Shown: positions 35,111-48,608 of the stretch, in pieces
How the letters are laid out: every line of letters starts with the position of its first letter
Numbering within the stretch: position 1 is the first letter of the stretch
Notes under the pieces: generated by a model
The model's input: only the letters and a program-made list of their open reading frames with translations
The model's database searches: none
Told to the model about the DNA's origin: nothing
Position numbers and translations under genes: made by a program
Assembly: GCA_013397935.1 (NCBI GenBank)
Contig: VZRN01011464.1
Location: forward strand, 3,112,236-3,176,235
Reading direction: 5' to 3'
Source: Dasyornis broadbenti
Taxonomy: Eukaryota > Chordata > Aves > Passeriformes > Dasyornithidae
DNA length: 64,000 bases

Positions 35111-35238
35111 TAAACCAAAAACAAACAACCCTCCCCAAAACAGCAACAAAACAAACAAAAAAATCCCAAACAAAACCCCAAACCATCCACCCACAAAAAA
35201 AAAACCCCAAAAGCCCCCCAAACTCCCCTACCCAAACC
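35111..35238. repeat. A/C-rich low-complexity block with minus-strand G-quadruplex pattern
   Basis: Over about 128 bases the plus strand is almost only A and C, in runs such as AAACAAAC and AAACCCC. The complement is G/T-rich. At 35205-35233 the minus strand has four G runs (GGG, GGGG, GGGGGG, GGGG) with loops of 2, 5 and 5 bases, which fits the canonical G-quadruplex rule. The frames that cross it on the minus strand (34972-35235) are artefacts rich in Gly, Phe, Cys and Leu. Confidence 0.85.
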
Positions 35239-38200
35239 TTTGTTAATAACTTTGTATGAGGTATTAACTAATTACTTCATCTTTATTAACTGAATTGTCA
35301 AATTAGGCTTATACTCCCAATAACTGTATGAGGCTAAGTAACCGCTCTGCTTTGAAGCACTATTCCTCCATACTATGGTTGGGAGAGGATGCATCTCTTC
35401 CCATTCATGTCCATTGCAAAATAGCCCCTTGGGCACAGTGAAGTTCAGCTGGTTTTTATGCATATTTTCTCAACGAAAAACTAAAGGAGTAAACAAAATA
35501 TTTGTTCTGACAAGATGCCTACTTTGATCATAAATGTTAAGATCAGGAGGTATAAGTACGATTTTATTCTTACTTCCCAAGCAATATAATCTGTAGAATC
35601 TTCTTCACTAACTTCTTCATTAAGTCAGTAATTTCCCTTTCAATTGCAGTTTGTATTTTAGGAAAATACCTAATCTTGATTCTACAGGCCATTTAGTATC
35701 TGTAGAGGAGCTTGTGATAACATTTTTAGGTCTGACAATACATCAGGAAAGGACTGTTTTTCTGTGCTAGCATTTGCAGTATTTCAGTGTATATGTCTTG
35801 CAGTCACACAAAGCTTTCTCCTGGCCTGAACAGTTACCCAGGTTCTTCTAGGAAGAGAATAAACCCATTGATAAATTCATATATCTTTGGTGCAGTATCT
35901 ATGAATGAAGAACACCAACATTTGTACTTTTCTTAGTTACTGTGCTCAGCCTTTCATTTCTAGCTAAACTGATGTTTCAAAGAGTCTCTGCTTCCTTCAT
36001 TATCAAAATTGGAGTCACTTACTGTGTCTGCTGGCTTGCTGATTCTTTCACAAAGGCTCATGTAGCTTGACCAGTTGTCTCCAAGCTCCTTTTTCTATTG
36101 CAAATTTATGTCCCACCTGGTGTACTTGGGCAGTGATTTCTGCTGTGTGCAACCATCTTCCTCCATAAAGGAACTTCTTTGATCTTTGATTTAGCCTCAG
36201 TGAAGGGTAACTGTCAGGCTCCCTGCCCTGTCTTCAGCAGCTGGGGACTGATCAAAAATATGTGTGATTTCTTGTGCTTTCCACAGTCTGACAGCCTTTG
36301 TGATCATAAAAACAGCAGTGGAAGGAGACATGGGTTTTGGTATGGCTGTATGACTGGTTGTAGAATACTGTCCATTCATACACATCTTTTCAGTTGTACA
36401 GGAGCTCTGTTACGCAGTGTGTTATCACAACATGAGGAATGTGTAGAACAGAGCTGATTTGAGTACAATGTTTATAAGGTGGTCTGCTTTTACTTTTCCA
36501 GTCTTTGCCATCCACGTGTTATTCTGGTTTAACAGCTGGTGTACGACCTAGGAAAGGAGCATGTATTCTACAAGGATTTGAGGGACAGCTCTGAAGTTCA
36601 TAAGCTTTGGATGTAAATATGCTTGTGTATTTCTTCTTATCCTATGCAGAGAGAACTCTAAGGCACCATTTTCAAGATTAGGCCTTTGAATAAACTAGTA
36701 TAGGGATTGCTGGTATATAAGATAGCTCCTTAGGGGAGGCTGCTGAAGGGAGATTTTTGCCTCAGATACGACTCAGATAATTTGCCCTCTTACCAGTCAG
36801 TCTGTCAGTACCCCCTGTCTATTGTTATTTGCCCGCTCTCCCTGTGGCTTGTATTTTTATACTTGCTCATAGCAGAGTTGGATCAGTTTTCACACAGGCT
36901 TTCACTGCGCCAGGATTGTTTCTTACACGGGCAAAAAGAGCTGCTCCTACAGATCATCATCTTGGGCAGGAGTGTCAGCAACTTACCCCAAGACAAGACA
37001 TGAAAAACCTCAGCTGAAGTTGCTGTGCAGATCAGGTCACCATATTCCAGTTCTCTCTGTGCTTTGTTATGGTAGGTCTAGAGTTTTGAACAGAGAGGTA
37101 TTGGCTACAAGAGAGGGGTTATAGACATACAGAGAATCATGCAGAGCTACAGAGAAGTTTCACACCCGGAGTACATGGAGAATTATCCTTCCATCTCATA
37201 GGTGAGAGGGAGTCTCCAGTCAGACAGCTCCTTCACTGACGTGCCGAGGCTAGTGACTCAGCGCTGCAGCAGAGAAGAATGTCACCAGTGCAGCTTTCCC
37301 AGAAGGACCTTCACCTGGAGGTTTCTTGCTCAGGAATTAATTTGCTTGTGAAAACTCATTAGTTCACAGAGCCTTGGGTGACAGAGTTGTGGGCAGATTG
37401 CGCTCATGGGGATGAGGATGCACAGCTGTAAGCAAGCCTAATTAAGACTTCTGACGAACTTTCCAGTGTAACTGCACCAGTAATTGTCAGGATCTATGAA
37501 GTAAATAAGGTTAGTTGTTCATTCAGTCCTCAGAGTTGCAGAAGTTTATAATCATCCTATCTTATCAGGAATTTAATACATTGAGACCTATTAAAGGAGG
37601 CAGTGGTTGCTATTCACTGGTGATTTGTTATAAATAAAAGCTTTCAGAAATAGCACAAGATGAGTCTGGCAGCAGTCAACTGATGTGTAATTTTAAGATT
37701 GGGGAAATTATTAGAAAAAGGAAGCAGAGTGTAACAGAACTCACAACCTGGTAATTCCCATGAGCTTATCAGGAGTTTGAGCTGCTATCACGAGTAAGAC
37801 CCCAAATATCTGAGTCTCTTGAACTATACAAGCTTGTACTGCAAGTGACCCTTCTGAGGGAAAAAAAGACATGAATGTTTCTGACAGAATAGTTTTGTGA
37901 GCAGCTTTTTCCCTTCCAAGACATCAGCCTTATAAATAGCACTGATACCAAGGTTTACTTAATCTCTGTAGACATTATATCCTAGCCTTTTATTTTATTA
38001 AAAAGTAATTTGCTTGGAGAAGATAATCATTGCAGGGAGTGGCTCAGTTATGAAGACACTGTGGCCAAATCTGTAACTCCTGTAAACAAGTTTTGCTTGA
38101 CTCTGGCAGCACAAACCAGTTTTAAACATGGTTTGAAATGGCTAGTGTTCATGGAAGTCCACTGCATATGGCAATGGACTGGAAAAGAAAAGGTGTCATC

Positions 38201-38426
38201 CCAACAAGCACCTGCTAGCAGAAGTCCAGTTGGCAAGCGTTATGTAGGAGAAGCATTCTGGAGTCAACACCTGAAAGCTGACTTTTCATGTGGAACAGGA
38301 AATTGTTGAATGTCTGGAGTATCTGCGTTATTTGCTGTCAGCTTTCCAGTCTCCTAAACAAGATAAATACAGTGACACATGGAGTTTGTGAGTCCCTGTG
38401 CTGGCGTTGTGAACACATAGGAGAGT

Positions 38427-38502
38427 GCATAGGAGAGTGGAGAAGCAGAATAATTAAGGCATCTGCATAGGAGAGTGGAGAAGCAGAATAATTAAGGCAT
38501 CC
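38427..38502 (+). repeat. 38-bp tandem duplication (two copies)
   Basis: Units 38427-38464 and 38465-38502 are identical except for the last base (37 of 38). Both start GCATAGGAGAGTGG. A partial third copy (CATAGGAGAGT) precedes them at 38416-38426. The near-identity points to a recent slippage or duplication event, and copy number may vary between individuals. Confidence 0.95.
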
Positions 38503-41500
38503 ATTGTGCAGCCAGATGTGCAAATTTATGTCTTCCTTTGCTTGCCTCTCACCAAACAAGGTGAAAGAGGTCTTTTGGGATCACTTAAGTCCAAGGAAGC
38601 CAGGGGGTATATTAACCTCCTTCCTCCAGGACAGAGTTAACTGCAGAAATGGAAGTGCCCTGGCCTTGTTCCCCTGACAGATTACTGCAAACGTTTGAAC
38701 TCTTCAGCCTGGATTCGTTCGAACTCTTAGGCTGGTATTAAAAAAAACAATGGGTCTGTTGCCATGTACTTTTAGGATGCTGCTTTACTTTCCAGGATCA
38801 TCTGTCTTACAGTAATTCTTTGAACATATGCTTCAGAGTGAGGCACAAACCCAGAGTCATTCAGTGGTTCTGTGACTGCAAAGGCACATTCCTGGCTCTG
38901 ACATATATACTTTGGGGAATATCTGATTGATGTATGGTAAGATATCAGCATGCATTGATTAAGTGTATTCAAAAAAGGGTGTTCAATTGCTATTGCAGAA
39001 GGAAAAAAATCAGCTTGTCCTTTTGAAACACCCTGGCATTGTTTGGATTCAAGAATTATTTATTAGGGAGACTTTAAAGTAGGATGAAAGTAAGAAATCC
39101 TATGAGAAAAATTTCTGTTTGTTTCTTACATTTTCTCCACCCTTCCTTCACCCTGAACTGTTCAATATGGTTAGAAGGAAAATCCTTTCCAAACCATTTC
39201 AATCTAAAATATCATCAGATGGAGCGAAAGGAAAGCTGAACTTGCTCCACAAGCATTCCCACACTGAAATATTAGATGCTCCAGCCCCAAAGCTTGGAAT
39301 ACAGGAAAACTACGAGTAGCAAGATGTCCATGCTGTTTGTGGAGGGGTGGATCACAGAGTGTCTCACGCCTTGGCTTCTTCAGGGAACTATCTGGCAGAA
39401 CAGAAGTCATCCTTCAGCGTAATGATGTGCTGGCTCTGGTGGCAATACCAGCCTACAGACTTATGTCTTGTTCTGTCCCTCCTTGCTGGTTTCCATGCCA
39501 TGGGGCACAATAATTGTGGCTGGATTAAAGCAATTCCCTACAATCAGCACTGAAGACCAGAATGCTTGTGGGGCAGGGTGGTGGTGTCCTTTAAAGCCCA
39601 AAACTGATCAGATTTACAGCAGGACTCCACGAGCGGTTGCATGTGGGTGATGGCCTATCCCATCGCTGGGGTGTTAAGTAGTGCACTTGTGCAGTGTGCT
39701 GAATAAGGTCCTTTCTTTAGGCTCTGCTTCGGCTTCAACTCCATCAAATCACGATACTTGGAAATACAACATCATAAAATGTAATGTCCCTGTGCTTCAG
39801 AGCAGCTGAGGAGGCATAGGGAAGGTTCTGCTATAGGTAATAATCTGCTGTCTGAGCTCCACCAAAACTGCTCAGTACTGTTACTTTTTTTATTGAACAG
39901 CACTGTCACAACACTGCATTCAGTAACAGAACTTTGAGGAGAGTTTAAGTTCAACAAAGATGGAAATATAATCTACTGAACAGCTATAACTTGTCATGCT
40001 GGGCAGGAGAGGAGACAGAAACCATTTCAGGTACTGCAAGAGTAGGTGAGATACAACTACCTCAAGTTTTGTAACACAAGTCTGGATATCTAACACCTTG
40101 CTAAAAAAAAGAAAATAGGCTCTTTCTCTTACTATAGTCAACTATGAGTACAAGCAATTTCCTAAAAGCTTATTTTTCTATGACATTTATTGTTACAAAG
40201 AAAATGAGAGAAACTGCATGTCAACATTTATTATCATTTCATTAGTGTCCAAGTGGATCTAATTTATGCAGAGGTTCTGTTTCCAAGATGAGGATCAAAT
40301 GAATCTCATCTGAAAGACAATTGTGTTATAAAGGCTTCACAAGAGAACTGTTCTCCAACAGAATGTAAACAAGGCATATTGGTTAATAAAGTCAGACATA
40401 CAATATGGAGCTAAATTATGGCAAGACTCATCAACCACCAACACATGCTAGACCTTCTTAAATGGTGCGCGTTAGCAGGCGGTAAAGCAAAAGTTTTAAA
40501 TTAACCCTAGTGTTTTACCCTCTGGGCAGTAGAACTAGAAGTTAGAGGAAATAAGTTTATAAACCATAGAAGTAACATGACTGTGCAGCAAGTTGTAAAG
40601 ACTTGAATTTCTCCCAAAGACTCACAGACTTTTAGAGTGTTAAATATCACTGTAATTATTAAATCTTGCATTAAAACCCCAAGAAAACAAACTGTAGCAT
40701 AAATGTAACATCTGAGACTTAAAATTTATGTTCTGGGAACTGATTGAAACCGCACAAGCAGAAGATTCATGTCGCAAAATGTTGAAAGGGCATCCCTGCT
40801 AAATGCCTTGTGGAAAGTGCTAAGCAAACTGGAATAGTTCCAAAATATGTAGATGGGATTGCTCTTCACAATGCTGGGATTTACTCCATTATTGTCCAAG
40901 TGACTCAGCTGAAATTACCCATAATCTACTAGACATATTTTGTTGTCAATACATTTTGCCGTGGCCTTTCCTCTCAATTGCTACATGGCCTTAATTCACC
41001 TACATTTCTAAAATGGTGGTGCCAAGTGGTCCTGATAATAGCACTGCATATTCCATATCCAAATATTATGTAGACTCATCTGCATGTTCAGGAGGACAGT
41101 GTCATTGCTGTGTATCAACATTTTCTTTGTTAATCTACTGCCAAGAGAAAGATACTGCCTTCCCTGCTTTTGGACTGAGCTCCTTCTCTTCTGTGACATT
41201 GCCAGTTGCTAAATGATGTTGAAACTGATTCCCAAACACAGAAAAGCACTTACTTGAAGCCATGATGCTTAATTAAATGAGTCAATCCATGAATCCTGTT
41301 TGCCATTACTATGCCGAGCAAATAGGCCTTTTGTCATTCAAAGATGGATTGGGCTACATCAGCTTTGTGCAGATAAAAACACAAGGTTTCCACTTCTGTA
41401 TCTGACATCTGTATCTAGCAGGATGAAATCCCCTGATGCTATAGTCCACCCGTCTTTTTGACAGAAAAGAGGCTGTATTTCCTGCCTTTTTATCTAGAAT

Positions 41501-43043
41501 ATTGTTTAATTTAAATACTGGATCAGGATTTGGTCAGTCAATTCACAGCAGTTCATGTAATCTCAAATAAAGATTAAAATCCAACGCAATGCATGGATTG
41601 CAGTATTTTGTTTTTAGGGCAGCCAGAAGATTTAGCTCCAGCAGAAGGTTTAAGAAGCTCCTTAGAGGACAAATATCAAATATTCTTGAATTCTTCCTCT
41701 GAGCATTTGAGGGACTGGCTCTGAAGCACAGTGGTTTGTATCTCTAGCAATTTTTCAGTCCTGTCTAAAAAATGTCAAACATCCTCATTACCCTCTTAAC
41801 CATCCAGTGATGTTTTGGATCCTAACTCTCAACAATACCTATTGACAGGGATTTTGTAGGTTGGCTTAAGTTGTCACCTTCCTCTGCTCTTCCAAATCTG
41901 CCATTTGTAAATGACTTGCTTTCCATTTCACTGTGTTTCCCTTATTCACCTGTCATACCAAGATATATACTGGAGCTTCTAAGCACTTTTCATCTTCTAG
42001 TTCTACTATTTCACTCAGTAAATGAAATGCCTATGCACCAAATGTTCCCCTCCATCTCTACTGGTTCCCCAGGGAAGGAAGCCCAGGCTTTGGAAGGAGA
42101 TGATTTGGCAAGGTACCATGCAGGTCAGAGCATCCAGTTTCCCTAAGTCTAGGTGCAGTTCTGGTGCTCTTTCTTTATATTCTGTTTAGATAAAGTTCTC
42201 TGTATAATATTTTACTTTGACAAAAAATTCCCTATATTTATCTCTGTTTTAATAAATGAATTAATTCTCATATGAATACCTTACTATGCTCTTTAAGATG
42301 AAGCAAAGCATACCATTGCTCTTTATTAAGTCTTCTTAAGCACACTGGATATCCCATAATGCCAAAACAGCTGCTCTTTTATATTGGATGAGGACCACAG
42401 ATCCTAAAAACTGTATAAGCACCTAATTCCTTTAAAAAATGTAGGCACTAAAGTACTTGACTGCTTCTATAAATGCAGGCCAAAGCTCTTCTTTCCAACC
42501 TAAGTGTGCTGAAACTTGGTTCTTTGGTTGTGAATTTGCAAGACAAAACAAGATAATCTGTATGTCTCACAAGGGTTCCTGTTCCGGCTAGGATAAGGAA
42601 GAGGCCCTTCCTGGAGCAAGCAGCCAGGAAGAGACAGGACCAAAGAGCTAACAGGGAAAGAAATATGTAAATTGAGCTCCACTAGTGCTAACAAGCCAAA
42701 TTGTAGGGACTGTGGAGATGATGGGGGACTGCAGGAAGAAAACTGGTGGCTGAATTTTTGAGGTATGTGAAGAAATTAAAAAAAAAATCTGTATTTTATA
42801 GGATACTGATTGGCACAAAAGAACTATTGGACCCCAGGCTAATACTTTTCAAACCACTCTACTGACAACGTCATAACCAGACCAGAACACAACTACAAAT
42901 AACAGTAGGAAATCTACCTACAACATGTCAAGAGAGTGAGTCAGTGTTAGTCACTTGGTGCTTTTTTTAATAATTGGGGATTTTGCCCAAATACTACTGA
43001 AAATCACTCCTCTCCTCCCTCTGTAGTACCAGAGGGTATTTGG

Positions 43044-43074
43044 TGTATATATATGTGTATATATATTTTTTTTT
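43044..43074. repeat. TA/TG microsatellite with T run
   Basis: An alternating TATATATATGTGTATATATA tract followed by a run of T. A simple sequence repeat. Confidence 0.85.
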
Positions 43075-45953
43075 CCTCAGATTTCATGCCAGCATTTTGC
43101 CTGCCCACAACATTTACCAAATTCCTTAGCATCCTTATTAAAAATTAAACTTGTTTATTAAAATTAATTCACTCAGAAGTTTTCCAGCAAAGTGTCTCAG
43201 CCCAGTCAAAGCACACTTAGCACATGGGACAGAAAGCTGGGTGGAGAAAAGGGAGAACTTGTGCAGTTTTGGTGACATTAACTCCCTCATCTTTATACCT
43301 GTGTAATCACTACTGTACAGAAAGGCTGTTTAACACTGATCTGGCAGCATTTTTTTAGTACTGAATTATGCTGTACACAAAACAGTGGAGACAGCCCTCT
43401 TACCTTCTTTGACTATTTCCTTTTAAATTTTCAGGCTTTTAAAGCACTTCTTCTGAGATTTATAGTAACTGATTAAATAACTATCAATATGTTTAATAAC
43501 GCAACCTATTGTTACATTTAAATATTTTAGTTTCTCAGCATTCAGTGCTTTGAAAGTATGTGCTACCATTTGAAATAAAATAGGAATAGCTCATTTAGAG
43601 GATTTTGCTAGAAGATCCATTGACCAACACTTGTAACTTATTTGAAATGATTTCTCATGCCTCAATTAAAACCAGCCTTTCCTAATGGGTAACAGCTTTC
43701 TGTGGGGTTGATACTCCCTCTTTTGCAAGCAAAGTCACATTTTGGGGGAGCTGCCTATGGGATGGGGCAGAGCCTGGGGGAGCATAGGACACCATGGGCC
43801 ATTCTCAGATCTGTTGTGGAAGGTCTGAACTCCCGGGGACTGGTTTCTGGAGAACCCAAACAAAGTGTAAGTTAATAACATGCTTTATAGGTCAGCTGCA
43901 AGCCTCTTTTGTCCCAGATGTGCAGAGCATGAGGTGGGCTGTTTTATATGTAAAGCAGTATCTTATGGGGAAGGCAAGTTTGGTCACAGTGATGATTAAA
44001 TTGAATTGTTTAAGACCTGGGTTGATCTCAGAAATCCACAAATAACATACATCCACATAAATGCTTTCTCTTTGTTAAGGACTGTGAACAAAGAGGGTCA
44101 CTGAATTTGGGTGACCCATCTCTGTAGGCGTCACAGTCCAGTAGGGAGGTAAATTTGATTGAAGAAAATGTCCCGTGTCAAACTAAGTACCATCAGAGAG
44201 GTTTTTTTGTGGCATGGAGCTGAACCATCTATACCAGTACAGTTGTTCCTAGCCTGGTTTTGGCCTGAGCCAAAAACAGTCACCCAGATGAGGCTGAGCT
44301 AAGATTTGGGAATTAGCATGTGCCAGGCTTCCTTTCCAGTGAGCAGCCTGGGTGAAGCCTTGCTGCTTTAGTGGCTGAGACTTCAATAGTAAGGTGTGGG
44401 CCGTTCTCTGCCAGAGAATGGTTTCAGACAAGTTTAATTTACTTTAATAGGTTTATTTTAATTTATATGCATGGAACTGTGGAGTGTGGGTGAAACCTTG
44501 GAGGGACAGGCATTGCAGCTGCACTGGCTTTCTTCCTGCCCCAGGGGATTCAGATGTCCTTGGTGTTCATGAATGCTCTGCTCCTGCACAGCAGAAGAGT
44601 GTCTCCTGCTTCCAACTTCGAGTAGTTTGGTAGCAAAGAGAGGTGTGAGGAAGCAGGGTGGCCATTGCAAGAGTGGTATCAATACCCAAATGTGTCCGTG
44701 TTACCCTGCACTGTTGGTTTCCTGCCAGAGGCCCCAGCTACAGATCAGCTTCTAGGAGGGAAGGGAAACCTTTCCAAAAGGAGTAGGACCTCATGTAGAG
44801 ACTTGCTGCCCTGTGTCTGTGCTGGTGGGGGCTAGCTGTGGACCATGTGTTGATGACTGATGAAGGTCACGCATGAGGCATATTTTAGCTTTACTCTCTG
44901 TGATAATCTCATCATAACTGACCCACACAGGTTGGCAGGATGGGAAGAACTGCAGTGCCTATGGCTGCATGTGTGCGTGTAGGCACATGAAGTGTTTGCC
45001 AGGTACAAAACCCCATCTACCTCCCACTACTGTGCCTTTGCAGTGGCTGTTTTGAGTCAGGATTAAGAAATCTGCAGAGGACCACCATCTCTTGTGTAAA
45101 CAAACATGCTTGCAGGCAGGCACTGGGATCCTATCAGAAAACAAAATGATTGAAATGATAAAGCACCAGTATGGTCTTGAAGGAGCTAGGTTTGCTAAGA
45201 ACGTGCAGCTTCATTAAGGAGCTTTTGTGGTTTAAAGCATGTTTGAGCTGGTAAAAGTAAATGAGGGGTCGGCCCTGATGCCCAGGCAAACACACGAAAT
45301 GACTGCACTCCCAAGGCAAAATCTTGGAGCTGACAGAGTTCCTACAGGGTGAAACTGCTGAGCAGAAATCACTAAAATGCTTTAATTAAACCACAGAAGG
45401 GAGCAGAAAGCAGATACTTCTCAGGAAGGAGAGCATCTTGTGTTATTTCCTCATGGGATTCAACTGCAACGGATCAGAGAGAAGTCATTACTCCAGACAG
45501 GACCTCTGACCCTAATGTCAGCCCTTGGCACCTTCCTGCAAAGAAGAATAAGGATGCAGAGGTGCTACATAAAAAAACTACCCAGAGAAATGAGGTTGGG
45601 GGCTGGTACTGCCTCCTCGTCATGGCAGCTCTCACTCCTGCTGTGGCAGGAGACTTGTTGGAGGGATGTCCCTAGCACATCCAGACCCTGCTCTCTTGAA
45701 TAATTTTTACATACTTACTTTCTTTGGAAGTGTTAAATTGATTTAAAGCGCACATCAAGGTGGCACAAAGAGCAAACAGGTTCTCCACAGAAATCCTGTG
45801 AATTGTTGCTCAGCCATTCACTGTTGCAGGCAAAAGAGGCACGAGGAGATGCAATAAGGAAATCTTCAAAGTTAATTATTTACTGCTTTATAGACTTTCA
45901 GCTACTTCACCCTGGCAGGTTTGATAAGGAGGCTTGGAGCTTCAGCAGAAGCA

Positions 45954-45988
45954 ATTAGTGTGACTTCTCAATTAGAAGTCACACTAAT
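45954..45988. repeat. Perfect 15-bp inverted repeat, 5-base loop
   Basis: ATTAGTGTGACTTCT (45954-45968) is followed by CAATT and then by its exact reverse complement at 45974-45988. The strand then continues with further CACTAAT and ATTAGTGAG pieces up to about 46017, so related half-sites are repeated. No transposon termini or transposase are visible. Confidence 0.9.
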
Positions 45989-48097
45989 AGTATGACACTA
46001 ATGAGATATTAGTGAGTAATTGTGCCATTGTTTATTTCCTGTAAAGTGACAGACTACTAGAGAGGGTTTGTTTGCTCTTTGTAGATTATTTGTATCAGGG
46101 TGGATGCATTCACCAGAAGAATGGCAAGTAGGAGTGAGAACACTACAAAGACTTTCCCTCTGACAGTACAAGGACATGCACTTCTCCCCATCTTGGTCAC
46201 TGTCTCATACATCTTCCCTTGCTTTGATTCTGTGGTGTTAATAATGATGATGATCCTCAGAACCAGGTTTGCATTGGTATTAGCCTTGGGAAGACCCCAG
46301 GAGGGGAACAAGAGTGCCCTGAGTTAATGGATGCTGGGTAGGCAAAGGGACAAATCACTAGGCAGATTTGTGCATCAGTCCTAGAAGAATGGCAAGAAGA
46401 TGGAGGTGTCCTTGATAATCAGTATTGAAGAAGACAGTGGAAGAAGTAGCAAAGGTTGTATTTCCCTCCACTTGCAAGTAGGTTTCCTTTTCCAGTTTAT
46501 ATTGCTTTCTGCCAGACATGAAATTGAACCCCTTTGTATGCAGGAATAATCCAGTTCACCTCAAACCAATTCCTGTCAGCTCTGACAATGAAACATGAGA
46601 ACTACTAAAAATAAGCAATAATAGGGCATGAAATAAATAATCCACTGCTTTGTTCAGGGAGAAATACTTTCTGATTTGGTCATCAGCAAGTAATTTTCCT
46701 TGCTGGAATTGGCTAAGCGGTTAACATATCTAGAGTGCATAGCTGACCTTGTCTTGGGGATGATGGTGGCCTGGGATACTTTTTGAGGCCCTTTTCAGGT
46801 ATGATTTTAAGAATAATGCTATAGAAATTATTTAGAAATTCTCTTTTCAGCAGGGAGTGATTTATAATTTACCCTTCTTTTTTTCTGGAACTCCTGAGCA
46901 TTTGGACACTTCAGAAGTTCTCAAGGCCAATTGTTACAACTTTTGGAACCATTCTGAAAGATAAAGACCTGAGAAAGATAATGAACTGAGGATGAATGGG
47001 AAATGTACTTTCTAAAATGCTTTAGTCCAAACAAATACTTAAAATCTGTAAGTACCAGTAAAGCCAGAAAAGGAAGTAGAAAGGAAAATTTTTCACACAA
47101 AATACTGTTCAAGTTGATGTTGGGAAAACCTAATGTTGGGAATCAGCAAAGCCATCTGAAATAAACAGGTTATCCCTTTACCAGAATACCTAAAGTCCTT
47201 TGTACTGAAAAAACATAGACACAATAACTCTTAGGAAATCATGTAAGTTAGTATGAACCACCAAAGACATCCTAAGGATGGGATGCAAGGGAAAAGTAAA
47301 AAATACGCCCTCTCAAGGCACTTTTGAAGTGATACAAACCTGCATCAATGAAATCAAGATTTCGACAGGTAGCACTGACCTTACAGTCAATTTCAACACT
47401 TGTACTTAGGACTTTTAATTCTAAGGTTTCTTGAAGGTTGAGTGGACTGAATGGCAAAAAAGAAGTCTTGTCTGCACTCCCTCCCTGCATGCTGAACCTC
47501 AGCTGGACTAATTCTTTGCAGCTTCCCAGGCAGAGAGCCAGACCCTTCAGGTAGCGGATTATGGACAGCACAAGGGAAGGAGTTCTGGCATCCTCACAAA
47601 CAGCACACCCTTGGGCAGGGGAAAGCCTAGAAAACACCAAAGTGCCCAGTACTGCTCTCCTACATGGGCTTTGTAAGAACCAAGAGAAAGCACCCAGCAA
47701 AGCAGTATAATGTAGCAGTGGGACTCCAAAAGCTAGACCACAGAGAAGGGGAAGGGATGTGGGTCAACTCTGCTCTCTTCACTCAGGACACATGTTTTTA
47801 CATATCTTACATAGAGATATTTGATGCATGTGCACAATATAATTAGTGTGGATGTTAAAAACCTCTTTTGCACTATAGTCCTGTCACTGTTATCCCTCCA
47901 TCTTCCCTCCCTCATGCTGACTAAACCTCTAATCCACTACAGTTTGAGTTCTCCTCTCAATAATTGTTTTTCTGTTTGAAAATAGTTGGTACCCTCCTGA
48001 TTTAATTGCTTTACTATTATATTTCTCTTCAAATAAATGTTCTCTGTTGTAGTTGATCTTTGGCACAGCACCTTCCCTTCCCCTAACAGAAGCTGTC

Positions 48098-48390
48098 TCA
48101 TAGAATCAAAGAATGGTTTGAGTTGGAAGGGATCTTAAAGGTTAGCTATTTCCAATCCCCTTGCTGTGGGTTGGGACACCTTCCAACCTGGACCAGGTTG
48201 CTTAGAGAACCATTTAACCTGGCCTTGAACACTTCCAGTGATGAGACATCTGCAACTTCTCTGGGCAACCTATGGCAGTGTTTCACCACCCTCATTGTAA
48301 ACAATTTATTCCTTATATCTAGTCTAAATCTACCCTCTTTTAGTTTAAAACCATCACCCCTTGTCCTATCACTACAGGCAATAGGAACAC
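48098..48390 (-). mobile_element. CR1 LINE 3' fragment, minus orientation
   Basis: The plus strand reads the complement of a CR1 tail and ORF2 end: 'tcatagaatcaaagaatggt', 'gagttggaagggatcttaaa', 'aacctggccttgaacacttc', 'cttctctgggcaacctatgg' and 'cccttgtcctatcac'. Read on the minus strand, the frame within 48146-48436 includes DRTRGDGFKLKEGRFRLDIR and LPREVADVSSLEVFKARLNG, characteristic of the CR1 ORF2 C-terminus. Confidence 0.94.
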
Positions 48391-48550
48391 ATATGTGAAA
48401 TGTAGAGAATTTAGAAATGATTGAACAAAAAAACATTAACTAACACATTTGCCACAGATCTACTGCTCTGCTGCTGTTTACTGGGATTCAGCTGGGATAA
48501 TCCCTCTCCCAGTCTTTTACTTAGCTTTAATGGCAACAGGACAGTGAAAG
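48391..48550. other. Short spacer between inverted CR1 pieces
   Basis: About 160 bases of unassigned sequence lie between the minus-strand CR1 piece and the plus-strand CR1 tail. They may be remnants of one of the two insertions. Confidence 0.4.
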
Positions 48551-48608
48551 TAGGTTGGACTAGATGACCGTTAGCAGTCCCTTCCAAACCAAACTATTGT
48601 ATGATTCT
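48551..48608 (+). mobile_element. CR1 LINE 3' tail only, plus orientation
   Basis: Only the last 58 or so bases of a CR1 are seen: 'taggttggactagatgaccg', 'ttagcagtcccttccaaacc' and 'attgtatgattctga'. This is an extreme 5' truncation, inverted relative to the copy about 160 bases to its left. Confidence 0.85.

Larger units (their letters stand above)
27913..48097. other. 20-kb noncoding stretch with short repeats
   Basis: No exon or RNA gene is recognised. Individual items described separately are a T-rich tract (30303-30330), two CTCF-like motifs (31658 and 34151), inverted repeats (32112 and 45954), an A/C-rich block (35111-35238), a 38-bp tandem duplication (38427-38502) and a TA microsatellite (43044). 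The block at about 30330-31310 is more GC-rich than its surroundings and gives several overlapping frames of 80-170 codons, but none looks like a protein family. Confidence 0.45.

Noticed and set aside
34972..35235. Minus-strand frame rich in Gly, Phe, Cys and Leu, looking like a membrane protein
   Set aside because: It is the translation of the G/T-rich complement of a low-complexity A/C block.
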